Assembly (NCBI GenBank): GCA_038496445.1
Contig: JALMLS010000446.1
Span: forward strand, 79,056 to 143,055
Direction of reading: 5' to 3'
Source: Trichosphaerium sp. ATCC 40318
Lineage: Eukaryota > Discosea > Flabellinia > Trichosidae
Length of the DNA stretch: 64,000 nt
Part shown: positions 1 through 11,728 of the stretch, one piece after another
Position numbering within the stretch: position 1 is the stretch's first letter
Layout: each line of letters starts with the position of its first letter
Notes under the pieces: generated by a model
Database searches by the model: none
Told to the model about the DNA's origin: nothing
Seen by the model: only the letters and a program-made list of their open reading frames with translations
Made by a program: the position numbers and the translations under genes

Positions 1-1484
1 TTAAATCAACAAAAAGATACGACTGGTATGCCACAAGGGAAGTACGGAGAAAAACAACCATAAAAAACCGTGTCTGTAGAAAAATAAAAAAGCAGTTCGA
101 ACCAACCAACACAAGTCTGCTTTATTTTTATTTAAAAAACCCACAAACCTGCGTATCTTTTTTTCTTTTCTTCAGCGAACCATTATTGTAACGGTACCAT
201 GTAACACGCGGACAATCTCACTCACTTTTAAGTACACATACTTCATTTTGTCAAATAGGCTATTCTCGTTCCATAGTTCCCGTAGATTGTAACAACGATG
301 TGCGTTGTTTCTAGCAAGAAAAACTTTTTTTTTTTTGCAATCTTTTTTGTAAAATGGAAGCACAAACAAACCCTCTGTTATGAAGTTTTATATACTCTAT
401 AGCCATGACATTCGTTTTGCTTACATGCTGCGCTTATTGTTGATGTAGAATGGCTGTTTGTTAAAGCGCAATTTTAATGTTGAAGCTTCTTACTAACAAA
501 CTGATAAAGGCCACTGCAAATTAGCGTGTTGACACGTTTGAAGATTATGCGCATATTAATTTGCTCGCTAATAGGGTAAAGAAATACCATGGCTATTCGT
601 TTTGGTATGTAATAGGCGTAGATCAGATCATACAGCTTTGCAGTTGTTATTTTGCACTTTTCTTTTTTTTCTTTTTTTCAACCTTTGATTTTTCTGCATG
701 AAGTACTTGAACAAACTACATGTCGTTGTCGTTACCAGTAGGGATTAGTAAGAATGGTTAGTGTTATGGTAGACAAAGTAAGGTGTAAATAAAAGGTACA
801 CAGGTGCGCCTCTGGCCTTGCAGCTACGTGATCTCTTTGACCTTAATAACAGCTAGCAGATGGCATAGTAGGAGTTTTTTTTTCTGTACACGGAGATCCT
901 CATCGCTGTAATTGATGGAGACTTAATATTACTATATATGTGGTCATATTGTAGGAAAGGAAGAAAATAAAAAACGTTATGGCCAGAGCGGTTGCCCAAT
1001 TTAGTTATTATGATTTAAAAAACAAACTGAAAAACTTCCGAAAATATGTTAGAACGCAGCCACATTCCAAAATATTACGAAAAACAATCACTAATATGGT
1101 GCTATGGGCTCCATAGTTTATAAAAAACTTGTGAAGTAAGCGACGGAGTTTCCGGTTTCTCCACGAGCTTTCTAACACTTGGCACGTGACATACGTGTAC
1201 ACAGCACCCTAATTTCGCCCAAAGAATATTCTGGAATAGACAAAACCAATTGTAATCTCGTGCGAATGATTTTTCCGTATTTTTTTTTGAGTGCAGTTTT
1301 TAGTGTACCAAAACTCCGCCAAGAAAAACATGAGAACTAGTAGTTCGGAATAACTACCTTACACCGAGGTCGTCCGTAACAATATGGAAGTGTACGTTGT
1401 GCGAACAACGTGGTCTTTCCAACAAAATGCTTTTTATTAACAGAACAGTAGTATCTACACGCGCATTATGGTTAAATAGACATA
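1..1484. other. Intergenic, no confident gene
   Basis: AT-rich stretch with scattered poly-T runs upstream of the window's first clear gene. I found no spliced gene model here. Short frames on both strands have no family signal. One 45-codon plus-strand frame (979-1116) is listed separately. Confidence 0.5.
979..1116 (+). CDS. Possible 45-residue basic small protein
   Basis: An ATG-started frame of 45 codons ends in TAG. The predicted product is lysine- and arginine-rich (it opens MARAVAQFSYYDLKNKLKNF) with evenly spaced basic and aromatic residues, unlike the low-complexity frames around it. It has no signal peptide, no recognised domain and no intron. It may be a real microprotein, the first exon of something larger, or chance. 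I do not recognise it, and only transcript or conservation data would settle it. Confidence 0.2.
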   Translation: MARAVAQFSYYDLKNKLKNFRKYVRTQPHSKILRKTITNMVLWAP

Positions 1485-4400
1485 CTATTCGTCATCTGTA
1501 ACGTTTGTAGCTGTATTGGTGGCAGAATTAGTAGATGGTAAAGTCACAGCCGTGATACCACTAGAGCGCTTACTACCAGCTCCAAGAGGATCATTCGCCA
1601 ATCTGAGTATGTGAAAACAAACCGCGTGACAAGTTATAACTAATGGTCATTAGCGCCGAAAAACACAAAATAGACTTGTCTGTCATAACACGTACCAGCA
1701 CCGAGCACAATGAACAAAGAAACAAGTACGAATTGCGTGAATCTCTCAATATTAGCGAGAACAAGCGAAACAACAAGTATAGCGAAGAAAGCTACGTTGT
1801 AAACAGCGAAGAATATAACCCGTGATTCATTAAAGAATTTAAGAGGCAGTTTTCTTATCTTGAAGGTAATGAATCCTCCAACAGCAAGTAAGAAGCCCTA
1901 GAGATGTAGGGGTAAGGTATTGAAAAACAATCAGTGGCATACGTTGGCAATCACTATTAATATCTCTATAACCTGCGCTGTAGTGTTTTGATCGCACACG
2001 TAGTAATTTTGGTTTATGCGGTACTCAGATACAGTTACCAATTTCTTTTCGATTCCTCCTGCAGCGCTCTATACACCATTAAAACAACAAAACACTTGTG
2101 TATACGTACCAATATAATTAAAACAAGAATGTGTCCAGATACAAGAGCAGAAACCCATGCGAGTACTTGCCAATTTGCTAAAAACAAATATAAACAACTT
2201 GGTGTGGTAGGCTAGGCTTACAAATAACGATAATTTCTAGTGTTTTGAGATTGAACAAGCGCTCTACACGGTATGTTTTTGCAAACAACGGCCTAGAAAC
2301 ATGCGTGTGAGTGTAACCATGAATAAAAAATAGCGTTGAAATGAGTTGTTACCCAAACAAAAGAATAAATCCAATATCAACAAGCCATGCTCTAAAATGG
2401 CATGTAAAGTCTGACACAACGTTTGGTAGAAGCGTGAAAGGCACTGCACAAAGTAAAACGCATCCGAGGATCATGAGAGCCAAGAATACAGGTGAAGACG
2501 CCTACAATTCCTTGTCAGTTGCAAAACAACTTAAAAACAGGTATACGCACTCTAATATGAGACTGTTTATGGAATATAGCCACGTATAAAAACCAAGGAA
2601 GTGTACCTAATAGCCCAATACCAGCAAGTATAGCAATAAAATACTCAGTCCAGTGGCCTAAGAAGCGTTAGCGAACTAATACGCTAGGAAGCAAAAATGA
2701 CGTTTTGTTCGTACTGAACTTTGGGTCAAAAATACGTTCTTCCCATGTAGGCATTGGGAATACTAGTTCTCTTTGCTGAATCAATGGCGGAGCTAGAGGT
2801 ATTCTATCGTCTACAACTTGATCAAGTTGCACAACAAGTGGTTGAAATTGTTGTTGACCTTCTCCTTCCCATGATACTCTACCAATAAAAGTATCTGTTC
2901 TAAGACTAAGCACTGAACGGTACATTTCAGTTTGAAACTACAAAATAGTATTAGATTTAATGTACTGGTAGTAGTGGTTACGCACAGTGCTTGCTGTAGT
3001 ACAAGTAGTATTAGGTTGTTGTAGAGTTAATGAACCATCATTATTAAGCTAAAACGCGTAAGATTGGTGCTGGTTACTTCAGCAAATAAAACCATACTGT
3101 AAGCGCATCTCCGTACTGAGACTTCATACTTTCTACACCAAGTTTCAACATTAGCGTTGCTATTGAAACTCTGACACCAAATAAAGTTATATCCTACACG
3201 GCAATAAAAAGGTGAGTTCCCTACTTTACTTTACAAAAAAAAAAAGAGAAGACTTATCGTACAGTGCCTGTAGTCTCTTGAAGCATCCTTCTAAAATTGG
3301 TTGTATTTCCAAAATGAGGGGTAGTTGGAAAATCAGCTTTACCACCCAATTCATACTAAACAAGAAAGATTAAGGAACAACTTGTTTCAATTTGTTGGTG
3401 TCTTTTTGACATTCTTTTTTTTTTCTGCTTTTTTTTTTGTTTTTGATTTGTTTTCCGATGCGTACCTCAAGATGAGTAGTTATATATCTTAGATATCGCT
3501 TTGAAAAATCATCTGCAACAGTCTCCCCAATATTAGCTACTTGCATAAACTTTGGTGTGTAGTCGTTGCGTTCAAACTCTTCCATAACAAGAGCAGCACC
3601 TCTAACAAATATATGACAATACAGTATAGCATCTGAATCAGCTGCGATCATTTCTCTTGCAGCACCAGTTAAGTTCTGTTTAAACGCGTCAGGGTAGTCT
3701 TGTGCTGGGAATGTAAAAGGATTATTGCCAGGAGGTATCGACACTAAAAAAAGGATTAGAAAACACAGGTGTAAATGACAAAAGAAGAAGTTGGACATGT
3801 GATATCTTACCTGCAAATGCCCCGAAATTGAATACATTAACGTGAGCTTTCACTTCGATTCTGTTACGGCGTAATGCGTCCAAGAAATTAGGATGAGTAC
3901 ATCTTGTAGCGTACGGAGCGCCACCGGGGTGGTTCTAGAGAAAGGTATTAGCGACAACGCTGGAAGAAGTTATGTACGTCATAAACGAGGGTAACTGTTT
4001 TAACTCCAGCCAGCCTCAATAGTGGTATAGTAGACTGAATTTGTTGTGACGCTAGTGTAGCAGATGATAAAAACAGCCTACTGCTTTCAATACTGACCTC
4101 ATCTTCTGTTGCATAGGCCACTAACACTGGTAAGCAGCATAGTAAAATCAAATCACAACAAGCTAAGAACTTACGTATAAACTGTCCTAACGGATCTGTA
4201 ACACTTTGGGTAATACTCGGATGTATAGCAAATGAACCAAGCATAAGAGTTACAGTAGGGTCAGCAATCAATTGAGCGTTTTGCTCTGCCATTAGGGTGA
4301 AGTTGTATTGATCATCGAGAACTCTGAAATTAAACCCAACCTCCTCATTACCGAACTTTATCGGGTTTATAGTTTGTGTCCATACTTCAAGGAACTTTAG

Positions 4401-4745
4401 GGCATCCCTAAGAGGTTTTAGGTTAAAATTGGTTGAGTTAGGCTTTTTTTGGTAGTATACTATTTGCGGTGCAGTTTTGCAGCAAATTGTGTTCGTTGCA
4501 ACTCGGCTTTGTCTGCTTTTCGCGTATAGATGGTATTTAACGTACAGTATAGTAACCATCACTCCCTGGAATGGTCCAGCACTAATAGAAAGCGTCATGC
4601 CTAATTTAATTTAATACAACGATAAAACGCAGTAGTAATACGCCGTAAAACGCTTTCGCATATAGTTTTGAAGCTTACCGATAGTTATATTACGTAAACA
4701 AGTTGCACAAACAAACAACGTTGCTAATAACACTAAAAAACGCAT
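1485..4745 (-). CDS. Class C (family 3) GPCR with ANF-type ligand-binding domain
   Basis: Seen: a start at 4745 opens a signal peptide (MRFLVLLATLFVCAT). About ten exons follow. Exons between about 4600 and 2670 encode a periplasmic-binding-protein-like fold, with segments such as TVTLMLGSFAIHPSIT, GVKTVTLVYD and DTFIGRVSWEGEGQQQFQPL. Exons from about 2650 to 1485 encode seven hydrophobic helices with class C marks: SPVFLALMILGCVLL for helix 2, a C-x3-R-x-W-L segment, LFAKTYRVERLF in the second intracellular region, and FNESRVIFFAVYN near helix 7. A short Ser/Thr-rich tail ends at TAG. Family knowledge: GABA-B and metabotropic glutamate receptors bind amino-acid-like ligands in this Venus-flytrap module and couple to G proteins; Dictyostelium has similar Grl receptors. 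Introns are short with GTACGT-like donors. Ligand and G protein are unknown. Domain assignment is firm, while some exon edges near 2950-3350 are uncertain. Confidence 0.85.
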
Positions 4746-5494
4746 GCTTCGTCTTGTAGTTGAAGGATGAGTTGTTTTATGGTTTTATGTTTTTGGTATT
4801 GTCTAAAATAGGCATCTTAACCTCTATTGACTACATTTTTCTTAGTCTTTACGTAACCGTATATAAAACAACGAAATAAAGGCAGCTTTAGTAGTGTTTA
4901 AAGAACTTTTTATTTGCATTTATGTGTACATCCAGAAAACCGTTTCTGGCCTTCAGAAAAGAAATGCCGTGTACTGGAGAACGCAAGGCACCACAGAGAA
5001 CATTAAACAACTAGGTTTTAGTTTTTTGTATGTAGGTTGGCAAATACAAAACGGGAAAGTGGCTTTTTTTTTTTTGCAAAGTAGCTAATTATAGATCAAA
5101 ATACACTGTTTTTTTACGTACCTACACAACATGCGCAGAAATGAGTTGCACAAATTTGTTTTGAGGTCCTCATTTATGTGAAGGGTTGTTAGGGCTGGTG
5201 TATTCCTTTCATGCTTCTAAGAGGTGTTAAAAGGTTGTTGTCGTAAAAACTTGTGTTCGTTTTATTTCTCAAAATACTTGAGTTTTAATCTCTAGAAAGC
5301 ATGTAAGATTTATCCCTCAACTTCCTCGTTACACTCCGTCTTGAAGTATTAGCTAGACTTCACAATTTTAGATCATTATTGTATTCCACAAAGCCGGAGG
5401 TGAGTCACCTTCAGCTATCACGTGACTTTTTTTTTCTGGCACAAAATTGTAGTAAGTCAAACATAACTCTAGCGTAAAGCCAGGTAAATATTAG
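4746..5494. other. Divergent intergenic region
   Basis: This 750-base gap separates the divergent starts of the class C receptor (minus) and a small plus-strand gene. It is AT-rich and has one CACGTG palindrome near 5419. No gene or RNA structure was recognised. It should hold both promoters. Confidence 0.5.
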
Positions 5495-5879
5495 ATGGAG
5501 CAGCCAACAGTGATACGTTTAACTTCAGGTACGTATACCTGCGAGCAAATTGAGGTTGATGACAACAACAGGGCAGGCAGCAATGGCAGAACATTGTAAT
5601 ATAATCGCAACAAACACAATTAGACCATACACCGAAGAGTTAGCTGCTTTTTTAACAGAAAAATGCGCAACCGCATCATTAAGACTAAAAGCGAAGCTTA
5701 CATGGAATGAAGTAGATAAACAAAACGTATTAACGCTAAAGGGAATCAAATCAAGTCATATCAATGCTATGCTCATTTTACCAATGTTAATCATACAGTA
5801 TTTTCTTTCACAAGGATTTAAACTTGTGAGTGAAGTATGTACACACAAAGGAGATTTCGTTTTGACGTTTGCCAAGTGA
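5495..5879 (+). CDS. Small two-exon protein, unknown function
   Basis: Exon 1 starts MEQPTVIRLTS and ends at a GTACGTAT donor at 5529. A 43-base intron ends at 5571, and exon 2 runs open to TGA at 5879, giving about 113 residues. The body is mixed alpha/beta. It contains a predicted helix with Cys (AFLTEKCATASLRLKAKLTW), a hydrophobic stretch (INAMLILPMLIIQYFLSQGF) and a C-terminal beta-like strand (KGDFVLTFAK). The hydrophobic stretch is amphipathic rather than a clear membrane span. There is no signal peptide. I do not recognise the family. The gene lies between two unrelated minus-strand genes, so context does not help. Confidence 0.6.
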
Positions 5880-6123
5880 ATTCTAAGAATAAAAACTAAT
5901 TTGACACTAAGCAGTGTAAAGCAAGCAAAAAAACTGACGAATAAATGGTTAGGTAGTAATTTGGACTACAGTTCCAGTGTACAATAAGCATAAGACATGT
6001 TGCTTTGGTAACATACTACTAGTATGAGTAGTTGGACCCCATTTAATGTCTGTAAATGGTAATATCGAGTATTGTATAGAAGTTTCAGGAAGTTCTGTTG
6101 TTTTTTTCAGGATAAAATAGGAA

Positions 6124-7153
6124 TTATCGCCTGTATCCAGATGTGAATAATTTACCATCGCTCCATGTCTTAAACTCTCCCTTCCGTTTGCCATTGGAGT
6201 AATTTGTTAGTTCAACCAGAGCTCCGTTCTCCCACCTCTTGTGCACTCCTTCTTTTTTACCATTGATGAAATTACAGTGTTCTTCCATTTGCCCATTGGA
6301 TTGCCACACTTTGCACTCTCCTTCAATTTTATCATTAACATAATTACAATACATGTATATTTGACCATTTTTATGCCATTCCCTATACTCTCCTTCTTGC
6401 TTACCGTTGATATCACAGCATTGCATCCTCAACTGGCCATTAGCGTGCCATTCCTTGTACTCTCCTTCTTGTCTTCCATATTCGAAACAACAAGTTATAT
6501 GACACTGACCATTCTCACGCCATGACTTGTACTCTCCTTCTCTTTGTCCATTTACGTAAAACCCATGTGCAGCTAACTGACCGTTTGTATACCATGTCTT
6601 AAACTCTCCTTCCTGTCTATTGTTCCTGTATGTAGTTTTTATGGACAACGTTCTGTTATCGTGCCACTCCTTGAATTCTCCTACTAGTTTTCCATCGACA
6701 TAAAAACAATGTGTCTTCAACTGTCCGTTTCTGTACCACATTTTAAACTCACCATTCTTTTTGTCATTAGCGTAGTCTGATTTACAGTACAACTGACCCT
6801 CGTCATACCACTCTTTAAGCTCTCCATGTAGTTTTCCATGTGACCAATATGCTTGATACACGATTTGTTCTTTTCGAACAAGTTCGCGATCGATGAAAAT
6901 TCCTACTGTTTTGCATCTTTTCCATTTCCCGTTTTTTTTTAAATCACTATCAAATCTCGTTGTCATTGCCGTCTGTCGGGATAGCAAAGGCCACTTATTA
7001 TATATTATGTAGTCTAGATCGATAATATCGAGGTGAAGCTCTGTTGGAAGCATCAGTAGGTTGGAACAACCGTTACTCGCGGAATTCAGCTGAACGTAAT
7101 AGTTAGTATCAGAATCTTTATAAATGCTAAGGAGGCACCTTGCGTTTTGCCAT
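6124..7153 (-). CDS. MORN-variant repeat protein with F-box-like N-terminal head
   Basis: Exon 1 encodes only MAKRK (start at 7153). A short intron with a TACTAAC branch site and TTCAG acceptor joins it to a long exon ending at 6124. The head (LPTELHLDIIDL, then KWPLLSR and TRFDSDLKKNGKWKR) resembles an F-box helix bundle. About ten repeats of 23 residues follow, in the pattern W-x2-G-x4-E-Y-K-x-W-x3-G-Q-L, the MORN-variant motif. Family knowledge: such repeats form beta-hairpin ladders and are common in protists, in bacteria and in giant viruses of amoebae; F-box heads usually bring targets to SCF ubiquitin ligases. Three relatives lie at 47306-48188, 48338-49258 and 52045-52577. A role as a ubiquitin-ligase adaptor is inference. 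The frame also stays open upstream of 7053, but the short-exon model matches the relatives better. Confidence 0.85.
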
Positions 7154-7491
7154 GAAGGGTTCTGTTGGCGGAATAATTGCCCTTGACGCCAGTTTGACTA
7201 AAAGACAACGACAATGAACAAAAACCGTTAGACCTAAGACAGCGACAATCTTTTGGAGGAAAGGAGCAGTTTAGTAAGACGACTTTTAAAAACCCGACCC
7301 GTTATCACGTGATAAAACTTTTTGGAATAGTTATAGCTGTAGCTGTACATCTACACAATAACTGCTGCTCAATGTTTCGCCTGTGGAATACAACAATACA
7401 GGCGAGATAAAATGGTGTACAAATGGGTTTTATTTCAGTTTTTTGGTTTTGTTACATTTTTTTTTTTCATATTTTTGTTTAAGTATCAACT

Positions 7492-9530
7492 TTATACATT
7501 TTGGTCTTCGGCAGTTGCTATACAATCAGGGTACGGGTCCATAGAGGATTCTTCTGCTGAAGATTCTCCAGCGTATGATTCCCCACCAAACTTTGAAGAT
7601 GAAGGATTTGCCTGTGATCCTCCACGTGATGAGAAAAAGTAAATAACGCAGCATATTTGTAAAGAGCTTGCTAAAAAAAGTAGAGCGGTGAAGGATGTCA
7701 CAATTATGCAATATGCTACTGGTTCTTCTTTGAGGCTTGATAAGAATAGTACAATGTAAATCGAAAGAAACATTATGATAACACCAACAGCCAGTGCACA
7801 GTACGCAGCCTAAAAGGTGAATTAATTTTTTCGTTTTACTTCGATTTTTTGACATTTGCAATTATCAACACCCATGGCGCTGATAATTGTGTCAACACAA
7901 AAAATAGATTCTCTTGTTTGCGTTTAAGTACTTTAAAAGTCAAAAGGAAAATTGCAGATCGCTTGATTCATATAGAGGATGAAACTCAAGTCATTTCGAA
8001 CTTACCTTCTTGATAGCGGTTTTATCAGGAGAATTCCTCATCGGTCTTACAATACTTATTATTCTTACTGTAGTAGCTGCATAAAAAATACCAATGAGAG
8101 CGAAGAAAGCAATAAACATAAGTTCTACGATATCACCCATAAGCCCAGTCACCTAAACAAAGATCAGCCAAAAAAATTCCGAAAAAAACAAGCAAACTTT
8201 TCTTCCAATTGTTGAACGACACGTGCTATTCACGCATGTTAAATATGGTATTTCGATACTTACCATAAAGTTTACAAGCTCAGCAGCAGATACAAGAACT
8301 ACAAGAGCAGCTAGACCAACTACGAAGACAATTCTTGTTATTGTATTATTTGTTATAGCCTTTTGAGGATCCAAGTCTGTATTTCTATTATCGACTGCAT
8401 GAATGAGAACTTTTTTAAAGCTCAGTACGTTATACCAATGCAACGCCATAAGTATAAAAGAACCGAAAGCAAATGGGTATGCTATACGATTAAATACATC
8501 TGTGAAAGCAGGATGATAAAGTCTTCTACAAGAGAACAAATCCACTGACTGTAATATCCTAACTAAACAAAAAAAACCCATTAATTACACGTGTAAACAT
8601 TCTTTTTACTATCCCCTTTAAACGCGCTGATTTAAATAGAACATAAATCCTTGAACGGGGAGGGAAAAATCTGTGGTAAAGCACAAGGAGGCAATTGTTT
8701 AGAAAATCACAAAAATTAGATGATTTTTTTTTTCTTCTGTTTAGCTCTTTTTTCGTTATTACACGTCATGCATGATATCACGTGTACAGAAAATAAAAAC
8801 CTCAAAAATTGTAATTTCTACGTACTCAAATTTGCTATAAATTCCAGAACGAATATAAGTATGTCTATGGATACAGTACATCGCTTATCAATTTTATACA
8901 TTATCAAATACGCAAAACAAATCATAGTATTTCCTGCAGACCACACGAAAAGAACCATTTGTGCGGCTAAACCGTATCCTACGCTTCCTAATGTTGCTAT
9001 CCATGGGTTATCCTCTAAAAAAAAGACAGTCACGTTTTCTGAACATACAACAACGCAGAAACGAAAAATTGAAAAAAAAATATAACATCTAAGTGCCGTA
9101 ATACCTGAGTGTAAGTGACCCATGACGTTGTTTGGATCTCCTGAGATAATATCAAAAATAACGTCGAAATCCTTAGCTAAAGGTCTTATAAGATTATTAC
9201 GAAGTAGGAACGATATAAATCGCTCACCAGCTATGCTAGCAACAGGTATTTCAACTTGATGGTCTTTATGGTTTGTGTCAAACCATACTTTACCAGGGGT
9301 CGCTACATCCTTTAAAACAACGGCTAGAGCACCTTGTCTCTGTAGGCGTAATATATTAGGCTCAACAAGGCTTCCAGGACGAAACGATGCCAAAACAATT
9401 TGGTGAGAAAATGACCCATTTTTGAATATTTTATCATGTGTTAGCTGCGTTGATATATTAGCCCACCGTGTTCTCGATTTTAGAAACCTTTAAATTGGGA
9501 TTAATCTAATCACATGCGAATAATAAAAGG
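7492..9530 (-). CDS. PA-domain seven-transmembrane protein
   Basis: Exon 9393-8818 carries a protease-associated (PA) domain (GSLVEPNILRLQRQGALAVV, then QVEIPVASIAGERF). Later exons encode about seven hydrophobic helices: IATLGSVGYGLAAQMVLFVW, FAFGSFILMALHWYNVL, RIVFVVGLAALVVLVSAAEL, MFIAFFALIGIFYAATTV, AYCALAVGVIIMFLSIYIV and a further one. The cytoplasmic tail is Ser/Gly/Glu-rich and ends at 7492. The order (extracellular PA domain, seven helices, short acidic tail) looks like an orphan receptor or sorting receptor. PA domains normally bind peptides or cargo in proteases and vacuolar sorting receptors. The helices do not match a GPCR class I can name. The first exon with the signal peptide is not resolved. 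It probably lies between 9400 and 9730, where MRWPIVRIYIYF is one candidate start, so the 5' end given is approximate. Confidence 0.72.
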
Positions 9531-9730
9531 AAAATAAAAAAAAAAAATGCCTGGTGGCTTTATGGCAACAGTACGAAATTTCCCGTCGTACGGTAAGTCC
9601 GCAGTTTTATATGATTTATCTTTTACAATCAAATGACAATAAGATATTGCCAAAAAGGTAGTACATAGCCACAGACCCTTTTTGTTTATTAATTAGAATG
9701 AAGTAGATATAGATACGTACAATAGGCCAA

Positions 9731-10456
9731 CGCATAGTTATTTATAAGCTCTTGCAGTATCAAGATTGTATTTTTTTTGTTAGTGAAGATTTTTGACTTT
9801 AAATGGACGGAGAAAGGTTGTTACACTCCGAGACGGTGCTATCAAGCCTGGTAGGTTTAGTATCCATTTACTAAGATGTTTGCCACGTTCTTGTTGCTGT
9901 TAAGAATATAGTGACGTGATCATTGTTGCTATGTACACGTGATAGAACGTTTCGAAAAGCGTTCAACCCTCGTTTTTACAATGATGCACTAAATGTACTA
10001 AAATGCCTTTCAAGTGCTTTTTCGCTTTTGAAAATAATGTAGATTGCACTAACACTATTAAAGTAAAATTTCTATATTAGGCACAGCCACGTTAAAGACG
10101 ATTATGGCCAAATTTAAAAGTGACAATTTTAATACGCCCTAAGCGTTGCCTACACGCACTATAACATCATAACGTGCTAATGGAACTTAAATGGTAATTA
10201 ATACAGGTAAATTTCGTATTGTCAATTTCGTTTGAGTCGCCAACAACACTTGACGCGATAATTCGCCGTTTTTGTACAAATAACTCCACAAAAAAAAAAA
10301 ATAGCACGTGGTAGAAACGTGTCAAAAAAACTTTGCCACGTGAACTAACAAAGACAGTTTATTAAAATAAAACAATACGCTCCGACGTTAGCTGCTTTAC
10401 AAAGTCAACTTTGAGCGCATTACCATGACAGGACATGGTGCGTGTTTCAAGATGTA
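9731..10456. other. Intergenic, no gene seen
   Basis: AT-rich, with CACGTG palindromes near 9939, 10308 and 10336 and an oligo-A run. Short open stretches on the plus strand (for example MDGERLLHSETVLSS near 9804) do not join into a convincing spliced gene. Confidence 0.45.
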
Positions 10457-11284
10457 CTAAACAATAAACTTAGCAAAGTGAAAAAAACGCAAAAAAAACC
10501 AAGCATGCTGTGAGCTTTCTCGATACTTTTCCACCTCACACGGCATGTGAAGAAGCGTCTTGTATCAATTATGCAGCACAACATAGTAGTAACAAAGCTT
10601 GGATAGTAAACAAAAACGTACCTCTGAAACACTGCCGAGTAATGTTTTCTTAAGACTCCTAAGAATGAAATTAGATTCACAGAAAACAATGTTCTTAGAC
10701 TGGTGTTTGGTAGTTTCAATTTGGTACATACTTTTCGCGTTGTCCAGTGAGGATGTAGTCTACTTGTGTCGTTTTACAAAACTCAACGACAGCCTAGAAG
10801 AAAAAACATCAGAGCGAAGTTGTTTTTGGTTTTCTTGCAACTAGGGGAGTCACTTACCTTTCCAGGGTTATTGGCATGCACTGCTTGGAGTTCATAGGTC
10901 AAGCCAGCGGCGAGCTGGTTTCAGTTAGGAAAGAATGCAGTATTAATCGCTTACTTTTGTTTTCTCGTCCTCTATCATTCGTTTGTACTTGTGTAGAAGG
11001 CCATCAGCTGCTTTTTTCTCGTCAAGTTTCGCAAAACAGTGAAATAGTATTATCTACGCTATGTGGTAAGTATAAAGGCGCGTAAGAGCTCGAAGCGTTA
11101 AAAAATAGTTTATTAACGTCAAAATCATCTTATGTACCTTATCCTTTCGTTCTGGGTTTGCGAAATCATGAAAAACGCTAATTAAACGCGTTAGCCGTAA
11201 AAGGAAGAAATGTTAACGTCACCTCATGAACGCTTTATCAGCATGGTGAGATGGGTCAACGCAAAGAAGGTAAGTGATGCTCAT
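10457..11284 (-). CDS. Universal stress protein (USP) domain protein
   Basis: This gene is hidden by introns and was rebuilt from six or seven small exons. The start at 11284 gives MSITYLLCVDPSHHADKAFM, the classic USP first strand and helix. IILFHCFAKLDEKKAADGLL, ELQAVHANNPGKAVVEFCKT, QVDYILTGQREKSLKKTLLG and SVSETLLHMPCEVE follow. Known role: USPs are small Rossmann-like, often ATP-binding proteins of stress adaptation. The ATP loop usually reads G-x2-G-x9-G-S. Here the first glycine and the final GS are kept, but the second glycine is Glu (GQRE), so nucleotide binding may be altered. The length is about 150 residues, normal for a single-domain USP. The hydrophobic C-terminal 15 residues after ESSQ may be an annotation artefact, because an intron could end the gene differently there. 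Confidence 0.8.
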
Positions 11285-11728
11285 GATGTATGTTGTATGT
11301 TGTTATTATGGGTATTCTTAGATACCCAACACTTAACGCTGCTTAAGTCTTTTACCGAAAGCTGTACCACAGCTACGATTACACTGGTACGAAAAGTAGG
11401 CGTTGTAAAATAATATGGAATTCTATTTAGCTGATTATGAACTTAGCAACCTCCTAATCTCAACCAACAATCACTTAGTCCAAGTTTAAGCCTACTACTA
11501 AGTACTGTGTTACCACGGTAGTGGCCCAACGTTCTAATATATGCAATCAAGGTGCCAGGTGCAATGAGCTGCCAACAAGCCAACCTATAAGTTGGGCGGC
11601 AATAAATGTTGTATTCACTGATTGCAGAATAACTATCAAGAAAATACGAGTACGACTGCAAAATATGAACACATAGGTTAAAATATAAGGGGTATTTTAT
11701 ACACTTTATTTACAATTTTTTTTTTCGA
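11285..11728. other. Intergenic, no gene seen
   Basis: This is the gap between the USP start and the 3' end of the C2 gene, both on the minus strand. A 72-codon minus frame (11443-11661) has no family signal, no splice context and biased composition. I leave it uncalled. Confidence 0.4.

Noticed and set aside
70-110. Sequence resembling a tRNA T-loop (ggttcgaact on the minus strand)
   Set aside because: Flanking bases do not form the T stem or acceptor stem.
6124-7153. MORN repeats as a bacterial toxin-antitoxin partner
   Set aside because: The F-box-like head, the intron and the eukaryotic context do not support that role.
7412-7642. Plus-strand frame starting MVYKWVLFQFFGFVTFFFF
   Set aside because: It lies opposite the last exon of the PA-7TM gene, whose minus-strand reading has family support and a matching stop; the plus frame is T-rich shadow.
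9548-9600. Plus-strand exon-like MPGGFMATVRNFPSYG followed by GTAAGT
   Set aside because: No second exon or family could be joined, and it overlaps the 5' region of the PA-7TM gene.
11443-11661. 72-codon minus-strand frame
   Set aside because: No domain, no splice context and odd composition; left as intergenic.
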